In this document: positions 52,420 through 62,617 of the stretch, one piece after another
How positions within the stretch are numbered: position 1 is the stretch's first letter
Layout of the letters: each line of letters starts with the position of its first letter
NCBI RefSeq assembly: GCF_963966145.1
Contig: NC_091050.1
Location: 6,262,001 to 6,326,000 of the forward strand
Direction of reading: 5' to 3'
DNA from: Tenebrio molitor
Lineage: Eukaryota > Arthropoda > Insecta > Coleoptera > Tenebrionidae
DNA length: 64,000 nt
Notes under the pieces: model-generated
Databases searched by the model: none
Told to the model about the DNA's origin: nothing
What the model saw: the letters and a program-made list of their open reading frames with translations, nothing else
Program-made: the position numbers and the translations under genes

Positions 52420-52720
52420 GGTCATCCATCGCGCTTTTGCTGTTATTAAAATAATATCGGGTGTTTTTTTTTTTAATTTCACTGCAAAGTTGGCGTTGAA
52501 GAGTCGATTGTAAACGCACTACGGATTACGGATGACAGATCACCTATTTAAATCTTCCGTTTTTACACGAGTGGTGCATTGACAATCGACTCTTCAACGC
52601 CAACTTTGAGGTGAAATTAAAAAAAAAAAACAATATCAATTCTTACTGTCAAACTGTCCAAGAGACATAAGGACAATACACCCTGACGGGTGTTCGTTAG
52701 CTAAAGTGTATTGTATGATA
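52420..52720 (+). repeat. Dispersed repeat interrupted by MITE copy 2
   Basis: Same repeat as 38281-38540, here split by the palindromic MITE at 52457-52638. The words AATATC on both sides of the insertion look like the target duplication. Confidence 0.6.
52457..52638. mobile_element. Palindromic MITE, copy 2 (~180 bp)
   Basis: CAAAGTTGGCGTTGAAGAGT at the left is mirrored by ACTCTTCAACGCCAACTTTG at the right: a nearly perfect inverted repeat with CGGGTGTTTT / poly(A) ends. It shares internal sequence with 38680-38851. Confidence 0.82.
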
Positions 52721-53505
52721 TTGAGATCTTACTCCAGGACTGCTCAGATCAGAAGAAGACAACATTATTGCTTATTTTTATTTTTGTGTAAGAAACTGTA
52801 TGCAAAATATTAATTTATATGAATGACTCATTATTTAAACAATAATGTACATACTGCGTATTAAAATCTTAAAAATTAGAAATACATACAATTAAATGTT
52901 CATATTATTTCTTCCTGTTTACATAACTTTATTTTGGCAGCGGTTAATTAAAAGTTAAATAGTAGATACATTATAAAGCGAAAATATTTGCATTATTATA
53001 ATAACACTACAAGGAATTGGACTCTTGACACTTTATCCTTAAAGATGAGAAACTATTTATGTTTAAAAAAAGACCGGTAAATGTTACAAAATACAACCCA
53101 AACATTTATTAGTTTTAACTTAATTCAGTAATTTAATTTTAATAATTAAACTTGTAGATAAATCGTGTTACAAATAAATTCAAGCAATGACAATACTTTT
53201 TTGTTCTTTTTTTTCTTTCTCTAGAAGTGATTGACAAAATATTGGGTGTTCATAAACTTCAAAATATCTTTGGTAATGTTTAGAACCAAAATTAAATAGA
53301 AATTATAACTCGTACACAAATATGATAATTTAAAAAAGTAAAGGTTAAAAAGAATAAAAATACAAGCAATGCATTATTATGTGACGATCAAGAACGAGTA
53401 GATGGTAAAAGTTTGTGGTGGTGGAAAAGTCTGGAGGTAGCTAGTCACTTTTCCTTTTAAACGAGCAGTAACGTCGCTCGACCGACTTTGTCTTTAATAG
53501 TAATC
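52721..53505. other. Intergenic upstream of gene G
   Basis: AT-rich; a GCAGTAA initiator-like site lies at 53465-53471, but no TATA box is clear. Nothing else recognised. Confidence 0.35.
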
Positions 53506-56439
53506 ATGAAATATCCGATTGTGCTGTGTGTTTTGATTGGCATCACCCAAGGCAAAATTCTGCGTAAGTATACATTTTTTTCGATTTTTATTGACTCAAA
53601 TTCACATTTAGTTACTTACTCGATTTGCATAAAATTCAAATTAAAAACATACATATTTCACTTGACTGAGACGTAATATTTTTATTATCCTCTCCATAAA
53701 AACAAAAGATTGATTAAAACAATTATCAATTTTGAAAACGTAAATATGTTTACAAAATGATGTCACATTTTTGCAATCGGAACTCAAGATAATGACGCTA
53801 AACATCGTTCATAAGACCCTGACAGTAATTGAAAAATCTCGTTGATCATGTGGGCCAAAACTTTCTACAGTGATGTAATATTTTGCAGCTGAACGTGTAT
53901 CGAATTTAATATGCCACAAGTCCGATCCCGACTTCTCAGAATGCACCAAAAGAAATTTCGAAAAATCCATTCCCATCCTCGTAAAGGGCATTCCAGAACT
54001 CAATATGCCACCAATTGATCCTTTTGAACTACCATTTGCTACAGTCGACAGGACGATTAACGAATTAGTCAGTATCAACGCGACAATGAGAAATGTTAAA
54101 ATGACCGGCGCCAGCAACATTATAGTTGAGGATCTTAGGTAAGATTAGTATAATCAAAATTACGTAAGGAAAGCTGTGGCATATTACATATGTGCCAATT
54201 TCTCTCTTTAATGAACGAATAGGTCAATAAACTAATTTTCCTGGTACACTTTCACACTTTCCGGAAATATAAAGAGGAAGTAGAGTTTTAATCTTAAAGA
54301 AAGTAATAATTAATCTTTTAGAGCTAATGCAAACGAGTTGACCGGTGAATTAAGATTAACTTTTCCATGGGTACATCTTGAAATGAATTACGATGTAACT
54401 GGGCAGTTACTTATAGTCCCATTAAGAAGTAAAGGATTCCTCAGCGGCAATTACAGTAAGTATTATAATGTTCACTTTACTGACTGTAATAAATCTCTAA
54501 CATTTTTACTCATTTCACATGTTTTATATTCAAAGTTATTTATGTAATAGGTATGTGTACCCTTTTTAATTTATTATACAGGGTGTCTGATTTATTTACA
54601 AAAATATACTTAATTATTTTGACACATTCGATTGACACTATTGTTTCATTTTTCTGAAATCGGATTACTATGGTCACAAAATTGTATTCAAATTGAAAAA
54701 TAGTGAAGTATTCTATTAGAGAGTAATTTATATTGCAGGAATAAAGGTGCTAAATCAGACACTATTCGTGTATCACCTTATAGAAGCTTTAATCAAAGTA
54801 AAAATGCAGTATGTATTTTAGAGATTTATTTAAAACAGTATAGCTAGAAACGTTCAATATTAAGTGTGTATAATTTTTTTTAGCAAACACGCAATTATAC
54901 GCCAAAGGAAGTGTAAAAACTGTTGACAAAAATGGTGTGAAGTACTTCAAAGTTGATAAATATTCTATGAAAATAAGAGTTGGCGATGGCGTAACGAAAC
55001 TTACAGCCGACAATCCTGACCTCCAATTCGCAGGTAAGGGTCTACTATTTTTATTTCTATGACGTTTACAATATTATAATATATAATAATATGTATACAT
55101 AGTGACCGTACTAATCAAAAAAAAATAAAAAATTAAACATAGAAATGATAATGAAAAAAAAATTATCAAGGAAACAGAGGTTTAGTACAAAACAGAATAA
55201 TTAGTTTGCGTGTTGTTGAAAACTTTCAAGGAGAATAGCCTCTGATATCTTGTTAGCTATTGTACATGTATACAATAGTTTAAATAGTTTAAATATAGGG
55301 TGACTCTGAATATTGTGCAGATATTTTAACCAGCGATAGGACTCCACAATAGGTACCTAATAATTGAGCCAATAATATCAAAATACAATGTTGATATTTT
55401 TCGAGAAAAAAAGTTTGGGATACACTGGATTTTATGAAAAAATAGGTAAAAAAAAATCATAGCAGACTTTTTTATTAATTCAAAATTAAGTTACTTTGAC
55501 AAGAACCTCAATATTAACTTCAATTTAAATTACAAATGGCTGGAGAAAACCTATATGGTTTTGATGTATGGCGAAGTCTGGACATTCGGAGCTACCACGG
55601 CAAATCTACAGTGAAAGGTTTCCCCAAAGGATACTTTCGAATGCACGAAACTTTGTAAACATTGTGTAGCATCTTCGCGATTTCGGACGTTTTGAAATGA
55701 GTATGCGCGATCTTGGCCGCCAAGAAAAGATCGCATTTTAGTTGTAGAAGAAGAAATTCTTCACGAAATTGAAAACCAGCCACGAACAAGTACTCGGTGT
55801 CTTGCAAATCACCTGGGAGTTTCTCAGTTTGTAATTTGGCTGTGAGTTCTAAACGCCGCTCAGCAAATTCGTCAAAACAGAGGTATTCTGAATCGAGTTA
55901 GAGCACGGCGCGGCGTACTAAAGCTTGCATTGCATTTTAAGCAACTTCTTTACTTCTTTGATGTTTTCATCTTATGCTTTTACTCACAATTACAGTGTTT
56001 TTACTTTGTTTGCAAGCACTTTACAAATTGTATCAAAGATTCATGATGAAACTCAAAAAAATTTAACTATAAAAATCCACCTCGAATGACAGAAAAACTT
56101 AACATTTTCGGTTGGTCGTACTCCAAAACTGGCCACCAAATTTGTATAAGGCAGGTTGGGTTATTTTGCCTACTTTTAACACGTACTATCTTAGGTTAAA
56201 ATATCTGCACAACTTTCAAAATTAGACTGTATTAGCTAGTATTAATTAAAAATATGTACATATATTTATTTATAAAAATTGTTGCAGCCGATCTCATTGC
56301 TAATTTCTACAACGAAAATCCTCGTGCAGTAATGGATGCCATTAATCCCATCTTTGTTGAAACCGCCACGGAGCTTTACAGAGTAGTTCTGGATCAAGTT
56401 CTCGCCGCTATTCCCGCTAAGGAGTGGCTGCCAGAGTAG
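53506..56439 (+). CDS. JHBP/takeout-family secreted protein, gene G (transposons in introns)
   Basis: Predicted secreted ligand carrier. Exons 53506-53563, 53889-54138, 54322-54455, 54884-55033, 56288-56439; sum 744 nt = 247 aa, phases 1-2-1-1. Signal peptide MKYPIVLCVLIGITQG; the mature region has ICHKSDPDFSEC (Cys28, Cys38). GIPELNMPPIDPF and LLIVPLRSKGFLSGNY are family blocks. The NLFNGD motif before the last intron is replaced by ADNPDLQFA, so this member is divergent in that loop. It ends IPAKEWLPE. Intron 3 carries a ~185-bp MITE and intron 4 a ~935-bp dead transposon, yet all splice sites and the frame are intact. ATTAAA at 56536-56541 may be the poly(A) signal. Confidence 0.92.
54587..54772. 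mobile_element. MITE in gene G intron 3
   Basis: TACAGGGTGTCTGATTTA at the left, TAAATCAGACACTATTCGTG near the right: TGTCTGATTTA is inverted at both ends. About 185 bp, no coding capacity. Confidence 0.6.
55296..56231 (+). mobile_element. Deleted IS630/mariner-like transposon in gene G intron 4
   Basis: TTGTGCAGATATTTTAACC near the left end (55312-55330) is mirrored by GGTTAAAATATCTGCACAA near the right (56194-56212). Between them, broken plus-strand frames read ILVVEEEILHEIENQPRTST then RCLANHLGVSQFVIW, the second HTH of these transposases (VxxxIExxPxxSTRxLAxxxGVSxxTVWR); an N-terminal piece lies upstream around 55560-55700. The DDE domain is deleted and stops interrupt the frame, so the element is dead. 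Confidence 0.7.
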
Positions 56440-56978
56440 ATCTTATAAAAACGTTTTTTTTTTATCACTGCAATTAGATTTAGCGGGTTTACTGTATTTT
56501 TAGATTAAGTTTTTATACACATATGGACATTATCTATTAAAGAACTAAGCAGGTTGATACATAATTTTGTTGATAGATGAAAACCAACTGTTATATAAAT
56601 TTTTATAAAAAAGTATATATGTAATACCAATTGACTTGATAATACGGGTTAGTTTCATATTTCATTGATAAACTTAAAAATGTGAAAAATTAGTTACCAA
56701 TTTTCATTATTTGAGAAACTAAGTTGATAAAAGATACTCATTTAATTGAATCAATTAGATCGCAACGAGCTTTGTTTAAAAAGTAGGTTTTTGAATTTCT
56801 TCTATTTACAGTTGAAATGAATAATGTATTAATGTTATTATGAACAGAAATTTTAATGATCACTTTATTACAATGTTAAAGCAAATTATGATTTGTAATA
56901 TTCATTCAGTTATTTTTATTTATAAAAGTGTTGTGAATCACTGTATAGACCAAATTGATAATAAAAATACTAAAAAGT
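56440..56978. other. 3' flank of gene G
   Basis: AT-rich DNA with ATTAAA at 56536-56541; nothing else recognised. Confidence 0.4.
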
Positions 56979-57143
56979 GATTTTTTGCGCGATTGTACTC
57001 TATTTGGTTGTTTACCACGTCTGTTTCCAAGATGGTAAGCTCTGTTTACTCGTTGCTAACGATAAACTCGATGGTAAGTAATTTTTGGTGTTCTAGAACG
57101 GTAAGTAAAGTTTATTCAAAATTAATCGATTATTATAATAATT

Positions 57144-57956
57144 TTTATGTAGACAGAAGTTGAAGCCAAGATGTGGGGGCACTTTCTGGAAACTCATAAA
57201 GCTCTTGTAGTCGGCTTTCCTTGGCGCTGCAATGAAAAAGCATTAGCAAACTTGCCGCGACATTGGCATTGTCAAAATTTTCATACCCCGCATTTTCCTT
57301 GTCTTCTTGATTAGGTACACATTGAGGTTGTTGGTTTCGAAAATAATTCTTCATTTATGTAGACAGAAGTTGAAGACAAGATGTTAGCACTTTCTGGAAA
57401 CTCACACGGCTCTTGTAGTCAGCTTTCCTTGCTGCTGCAACGAAATAGCATTAGCAAACTTGCCGCGACATTGGCATTGTCAAAATTTTCATACCCCGCA
57501 TTTTCCTTGTCTTCTTGATTACACATTGAGATCGTTGGTTTCGAAAATTCTTCATTTATGTAGACGGAAGTTGAAGACAAGATGTTAGCACTATCTGGAA
57601 ACTCGCACGGCTCTTGTAGTCGGCCTACCTTGCCGCTGCAATGAAATAACTTTGTTAACAGACTTGCCGCGACATTAGAATTGTCAAAATGTTCATACCC
57701 CGGATTTTCCTTGTCTTCTTGAATACATATTGAGTTCGCTGGTTTCGAAAATTCTTGATTTATGTAGACAGAAGTTGAAGACAAGATGTTAGCACTTTCT
57801 GGAAACTCACATGGCTCTTGTGGTCGGCATTCCTTGCCGCTGTAATGAAATAATATTAGCGAACTTGCCGCGACATTAGTATTATCAAAATTTTCATACC
57901 CCAAATTTTCCGTGTCTTCATAATTACACGTTGAGGTCGTTAGTTTCAAAAATTCT
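57144..57956. repeat. Four tandem repeats of 198-210 bp
   Basis: Units begin at 57144, 57354, 57554 and 57759, each opening TTTATGTAGACRGAAGTTGA. They differ by scattered substitutions and a few small indels; a fifth, partial unit starts at ~57957. The repeat is translated on the minus strand as a ~66-residue unit. Confidence 0.88.
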
Positions 57957-58033
57957 TTATTTGTGACGCACCCCACATTCAAAGTTTCTTCTACAATATC
58001 CACTTCGTTTTCGGAATCACTAATATCACTCAT
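57145..58033 (-). pseudogene. Unrecognised acidic tandem-repeat protein, interrupted by one stop
   Basis: ATG at 58033 (MSDISDSENEVDIVEETLNV) opens a 204-codon frame of three ~66-residue repeats with EDKENxGYENFDNxNVAASL, LFHCSGKExRLQEPCEFPES and a linker ANILSSTSVYINxEFSKP. In the third repeat the CGA (Arg) codon of the other copies is TGA (57421-57419), ending the frame. The fourth repeat follows, with a 4-nt insertion that moves it to another frame (57354-57145, ending in SWLQLLST). Each repeat has conserved Cys, acidic and aromatic positions; no known domain is recognised. The stop could be a recent inactivation or a polymorphism, or the true end of a shorter protein. Flanked by a 17-bp inverted repeat. 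Confidence 0.45.
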
Positions 58034-58237
58034 TTTACTGCTTGTTTTTCAACACAACTGGCGATATTTGCGCACAAAAACTGCAATGGCGGTAGTTGTT
58101 TGCAAATTGCCTTAGAAACGCGATACAAAAATCGACATTGTGGCAACACGATGTGAAGGGCGTCGTATCGCATTGCATTCTAGTTAGGAATGTTTTGTAA
58201 TAAATATTCAATCGCGCAAAAAATCTCATAAGCATGA

Positions 58238-58342
58238 CGAACGTTAATGACAATGTACGGATCTCAGACAATATTGGAGTCGTCGCAAGCTCCTCCTCCA
58301 AACAATTGTCTTCGATCCGTACATTGTCATTACCGTTCTTTA
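58238..58342. repeat. Inverted repeat hairpin
   Basis: GAACGTTAATGACAATGTAC (58242-58261) and its inverse GTACATTGTCATTACCGTTC (58319-58338) pair with one mismatch around a ~57-bp loop, just outside the right edge of the 56979-58225 unit. Confidence 0.7.
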
Positions 58343-59164
58343 TACTTAATATACTATTGTTTCGTTCAGCTCAAGATTGTTGATTAGTTGATTAGTACAT
58401 ACCTAGTATGTCAGAATTATAAAGTAAACAAAGACATGCAAGTACTTAAATACTCCGATTCAAATACATATATGTTTAACAAAACAATCCAAATTAGATG
58501 ATCTCTTATCAGCACAAAATAGGATGATTGAATCGACAAGTAATCAAGTGAAGACGATTGAAAGCAGCAACTAACAGTTATTTCGGACGGATGCAGCAGA
58601 CAAAATTGTCATAGTTATCAAAATATCTGAAGGAACAATAATAATTGTAGATAGAACGCTTTCGATAACCACAACAAGGAAAATTAAGCAGAAATTGTGA
58701 AGCTTCTTAACAAAACAATGTTTGTTGTTCTTGATAACTTGATGTAGTTGGCAGCAATTACAGAAAGAAACCTAGTTTTTGCAAAATCAGTAAGTATGTC
58801 TAAAAAAAAGATCGAAGAATACCAAGCCACAAAAGCGTCAAGAAAATAAACATTAGTACTTGGACTGTTCAACACGATACCACGATACCCGTGAAAACTA
58901 TTCCAATGACTCTGAATCTGTTGACACAACACAACAAAATCGAATCAGAACCCAAAATGTCTAGACTTAAATCGGAAACTGCTTGAATTTGTTGTAGATA
59001 AAAATCAATGTAACTAGTTATTTTGTCTGTTTTCTCTTCGTTCGAATACATTTTAATCGTCGTATTTTTCGTGTCAGTTGTGACAAATAAAATTATTATT
59101 GGAAGCAAAGCTATCAAGAATTCATAATTTTATTTTAAAACAATAGGATATTTAAAATATCCGC
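58343..59164. other. Intergenic, nothing recognised
   Basis: Overlapping minus-strand open frames of ~80 codons (58684-59117) lack ATG in good context and match no family I know. Probably old mobile DNA. Confidence 0.35.
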
Positions 59165-59243
59165 GTTAGCGTTGCAAATGTATTGTGGGTTGTATTTTCA
59201 ATTCTATCGGGCTCATTATCACTCGTAAAATACCCTGTATAAT
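59165..59243. repeat. Solo terminus of the 19600-20042 TIR family
   Basis: AATGTATTGTGGGTTGTATT, then GCTCATTATCACTC and TACCCTGTATAA, match the ends of the 19600-20042 element. It abuts the Helitron 5' end. Confidence 0.65.
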
Positions 59244-59924
59244 ATCTAATATATAAAATTCTCGTGTCACAGTTTTAGTTATCATACTCCTCCGAAACGG
59301 CTTAACCGATTTTGATGAAACTTTATACGTATATTCAGTAGGTCTGAGAATAGGTTGCTATCTATTTTTTATATCCCTAAGTGATAAGGGTGGTCCACCC
59401 CAAATTTTTATTTTTTATTTTTTGGACAAAATTGTTTATTTTTATTTTTTTATGATGTGGCATTAAAAAATACATACAACCCTAAATTTACACCCTTCTA
59501 CCATCAACCCCTATTGTTTAATAGCGATATTAGTAATTCAATAATGTTCAACCCCGGTCGATAACTTGATCGTTCAGTTAATTCAGTGATTTCATATAAC
59601 CTCAAAAGTAGGTACTCGACATGTGTCACGAGCTCACACCAATGATTTTTATTGTGTTACACGCTGGACAGATTTTTATGATCTTTATATTGTTGGATTT
59701 GACTCCGCCCCGATTAGCAGAATAACTATTAAAACATCGAATAACTAACGAAAAAAAAAATTATGAAGAAAATTCATTTTGAAAGATTATGTCATCTGTC
59801 ACAATCTGTCATTGTGCGCGCATCGACAATTTGAACTTAATTGAGATTTAACGTCAGCTGAGTTTTAACACCAAGTGTGATCAATTGTGATCAACAACAC
59901 CAACACCTATTTTTTCATTGTACA

Positions 59925-60440
59925 GGGTGCGACAACATAACTTCCTTTTTGAAATGCGCGCTATTCAGACTGTAGGGGTCGTAATGGGACGGGAGTGGTC
60001 TGATTCGGAAGCCGTGGTTTTAAAGATTTGTTCCCTATCCCTGTCAGCTGCCATCATGCGTTGGAAGAGCGGAAAGCCTGCGTTTGCCGTCGAGGTCTAC
60101 TTTTCAAACTGATATTCTGTGATTGCAACCCTTCCGAAATCGCTTCAATGTTGGGTCGTGTCCTGAACCAAAAATCAATTGTTACATGGATCACTACGTT
60201 CAGACCATGATTTCAGACAAACCGGGAATGCAATAAGACGAAGAATTGGAGTCTCACCTCAATAAGGGGCAATTTGTAATAGAGAGCCCGCTCGCCCGGT
60301 TTGTCCCCTTGCAATTTTGTTTGTGTTTTTTTTTTTAAATCTCGCGTTTATATCAACCATCAAAGGACCCTACAAGACCTGAAGGCCAACATCCGTGCAG
60401 AAATTGCGAACATACCCGCTGCTATGTCATGGCTAAGTTG
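59925..60440 (+). pseudogene. IS630/mariner-like transposase remnant inside the Helitron
   Basis: Begins with a terminus-like CAGGGTGCGACAACATAACT. Broken frames give AFAVEVYFSN and LGRVLNQKSIVTWITTFR (N-terminal helix-turn-helix, cf. RxxxVxxYFxNxESxxATxRxF...V...TIxxWxxxFR), and after a large deletion the C-terminal RVYINHQRTLQDLKANIRAE then IANIPAAM, matching VYxxxPxTLxxLKxNIxxEIxxIP. The whole catalytic core is missing. + strand. Confidence 0.65.
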
Positions 60441-60453
60441 ACTGTATCTCAAC

Positions 60454-60619
60454 CAGTGAATTTTTTTATGAATGAACCATAGAGATTTACATGGTATAAA
60501 GTATAAACTTTATTTCGCGTCAATAGTGTTTCTATTGCTAATTTCCAAATTATTTTTCGGACATGAAATAAAGTTTACACCATGGTAATCCCTATGGTTC
60601 ATTGATAAAAAATTCACTG
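60454..60619. mobile_element. Foldback MITE, 166 bp
   Basis: CAGTGAATTTTTTTATGAAT at the left and ATTGATAAAAAATTCACTG at the right pair, continuing through GAACCATAGRGATTACCATG and TAAACTTTATTTC. Nearly full-length palindrome nested in the Helitron. Confidence 0.8.
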
Positions 60620-60953
60620 TATAGTTAGTTACAACTCGGGACACAGCAATTTGCTCTACTACTCATTATACTCTCACTTGCAAATGAATTCACCGAAAAA
60701 ACTTAATTTTTCAGTACTCTATCAATGAATTGTCGTAAATTCATCGGAGTTAATCACATTTGCACATCACGTGACGTGAATACCAACTATCTCCGTCAGA
60801 GGGCGTAGTGCTTAGCATTAAATTTGTGTAAATCATTAAATTTCAATTGATTATTCATTTTATCTTAATAAAAAAACGTAATTCAATTCAGCTAATAAGT
60901 TAACACAACATTTACTTATTCTGAGGCGGTACGAAGTTCGCCGGGTCAGCTAG

Positions 60954-61395
60954 TAATATATATAAAAATCTAATAAATGTGAAAGAGATTTTGTCATAAC
61001 GATCATATTTACGGAAATAAACCGCCCATTCCATAATTTTGACTAACCCTGTATAACACAATTGATCTGGCTCCTCTTTGGTTCAAAAAGTAAACTAACA
61101 ATTTTTATTTTGACTGGCAATTTAAAAGTCTGATATACAATGAACAAATTTTGGATGTCCCAGCTTTTAATGTCCACCGATAGTACATTCTTTCATACGG
61201 ATATCAACTCCTAAAGCAATGCCGCTTGAAGAAATTGCCGAAACTACTAAACAAGATTTAACACTGAAATGAAAGAAGACCTTGAGACATGGAATCTTAA
61301 ATTATGGACACATGAAGAGCCTAAGCCATAAGTTATTGCTTATTACTTATTATTATCAAAACCGAAGTTTACGAGCAAAGTGTTTAAAAAAAACA
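60954..61395. other. Intergenic, nothing recognised
   Basis: AT-rich gap between the Helitron and the next transposon remnant. Confidence 0.4.
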
Positions 61396-62070
61396 TACAG
61401 GGTGATTCTGAAATAAGTTTGGAAAAATACCCCGGTAATTGGTGACGATAAGAAGAAGTCATAGACAAAAAAATTTTCTTATAAAATTTTTTTCGTTTTC
61501 GAGATACAAATGATTGAAAATTTGGTCAAAATTGCTAGTACGCTGCTGAATTAAAGGTGATTACCTGATTATCTTGGTAGTTTAGCAACAATAATAGTCA
61601 AAGGTAAAAGGTGCCCGTTTTAATTTTCAATTCAACAGACGTGCTGAAAAAATTGTTGTAGTCACCTGTTTAAGGTACTTTTCAAAAAAAGTTATTCAAT
61701 TGGATCATATGAACCAATCCACCTATTCAGATATGTTTGGTCCAGGTTATCTTATGTCTAACATAATGTGAGGTAGTTCCATCCTGCATATTGATGTTCA
61801 TCTCAAATATGTTGCTGAATGGCATTTTTTTTTTCGAAAATTACTATAACTACGTTAGTGAAACAATTAATTAATGCAGCGTATCTATGAAACCACATTC
61901 AAACGTCACAAATCCAGAACTAATACGGAGTTGAAAAGTCAAGGCACTGTTGGCTAGAGAATATTTCAAGTGACGTATCACATGACCTCTTTGCTATTCG
62001 AAATTTCAAAATTGTCAGCACTCCCAGCGCCAGTTATACGTTAAAATTCTGGAAAAAGGAAACGGTACAT
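61396..62070 (-). mobile_element. Decayed IS630/mariner-like transposon with DDE fragment
   Basis: Starts TACAGGGTGATTCTGAAATA, a terminus typical of insect elements of this kind. On the minus strand around 61797-61690 a frame reads INMQDGTTSHYVRHKITW then, after a stop, IGGLVHMIQL. This parallels QxDGxxxHxxxxVxxxLxxxxxxRWIGRxGPIxWP around the second catalytic Asp. Too broken to be active; the right end is not defined. Confidence 0.5.
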
Positions 62071-62078
62071 CTTTCATT

Positions 62079-62345
62079 CCCCCCCGAAGGGGGGCGGGCT
62101 GCTGAGGCTTTCAGCCTTTTCAGCCACACTGACGGGAAGATTCGGGATGGGTACGGTGAGGATGGGTGCGGAAGGAAGGTGGTAGGTACTGAGAGGTTGA
62201 TACTGACCCAGCATTCGCCTTATCTGTGATATGAGACATACCACGATGTGATGGTGTGGGGAAACCTCTGAAAAAAACCCACACCTGGTCAGGCGGCACC
62301 GGGGTTAGAACCCGGGACCTCCCGAATGTAAAGTGGCGCGCTATA
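62079..62345 (-). mobile_element. tRNA-derived SINE
   Basis: On the minus strand GGTTCTAACCC (62312-62302) is a good RNA polymerase III B box, set in a tRNA-like TPsiC arm (CCCGGGTTCTAACCCCGGTG). The A box is not convincing. The body is GC-rich, unlike the surroundings, and the 3' end is a strong hairpin, CCCCCCTTCGGGGGGG type, at 62094-62079. Such tRNA-headed, hairpin-ending repeats are insect SINEs. Ends are approximate. Confidence 0.65.
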
Positions 62346-62617
62346 AAATTCTGTAAACGCCATACCATTTAATTCTGTTTCTGGCCAATGTCTCTTGCCT
62401 GGTTCAAAAGTACAAAAGTTAAGAGGAGGGAGGGACTATTTACAACCAAGGTTATTCTGGTTTTTTCAGATTAACTGATTTTTCCAAGGTTATACCATAA
62501 TTTGAAAAATACTGATTATGTTGTCTTGAAAATATTATGAATTGATATCAAAATTATTGTAATTATTACGCTTGACACTGAAATCGGTATAACACCGGGT
62601 GTTATTTCCATAACTAT
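62346..62617. other. Intergenic, nothing recognised
   Basis: No gene or repeat recognised between the SINE and the next MITE. Confidence 0.4.

Larger units (their letters stand above)
56979..58225 (-). mobile_element. Candidate element: 17-bp inverted repeats around a repeat-rich ORF
   Basis: GATTTTTTGCGCGATTG at 56979-56995 is found perfectly inverted at 58209-58225. The 1.2 kb between contains the tandem-repeat ORF and an upstream open stretch (58301-58035) that I take as leader sequence. The inverted repeats and GC-richer content suggest an unclassified element, but no transposase is recognised and no target duplication was verified. Confidence 0.4.
59245..60953 (+). mobile_element. Non-autonomous Helitron with nested insertions
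   Basis: 5' end TCTAATATATAAAATTCTCG preceded by A; 3' end GTTCGCCGGGTCAGCTAG followed by T: the A|TC...CTAG|T signature of Helitrons. A short GC hairpin (GGCG...CGCC, 60925-60942) lies 11 nt before the 3' end, as expected. No Rep/helicase coding. The body contains a dead IS630-like transposase (59925-60459) and a foldback MITE (60454-60619). Confidence 0.8.

Noticed and set aside
57144..57956. CRISPR-like array
   Set aside because: Units are ~200 bp without distinct spacers, in a eukaryotic context; it is a coding tandem repeat.
58035..58301. 88-codon ORF just upstream of the repeat protein
   Set aside because: No ATG start and no recognisable domain; most simply leader sequence of the next frame.
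58684..59117. Two overlapping minus-strand frames of ~82 codons
   Set aside because: No ATG start in context, no known motif; the hydrophobic start of one looks like chance in AT-rich DNA.
62295..62320. A tRNA gene
   Set aside because: The B box is good but there is no complete cloverleaf, and the sequence continues into a SINE body and hairpin.
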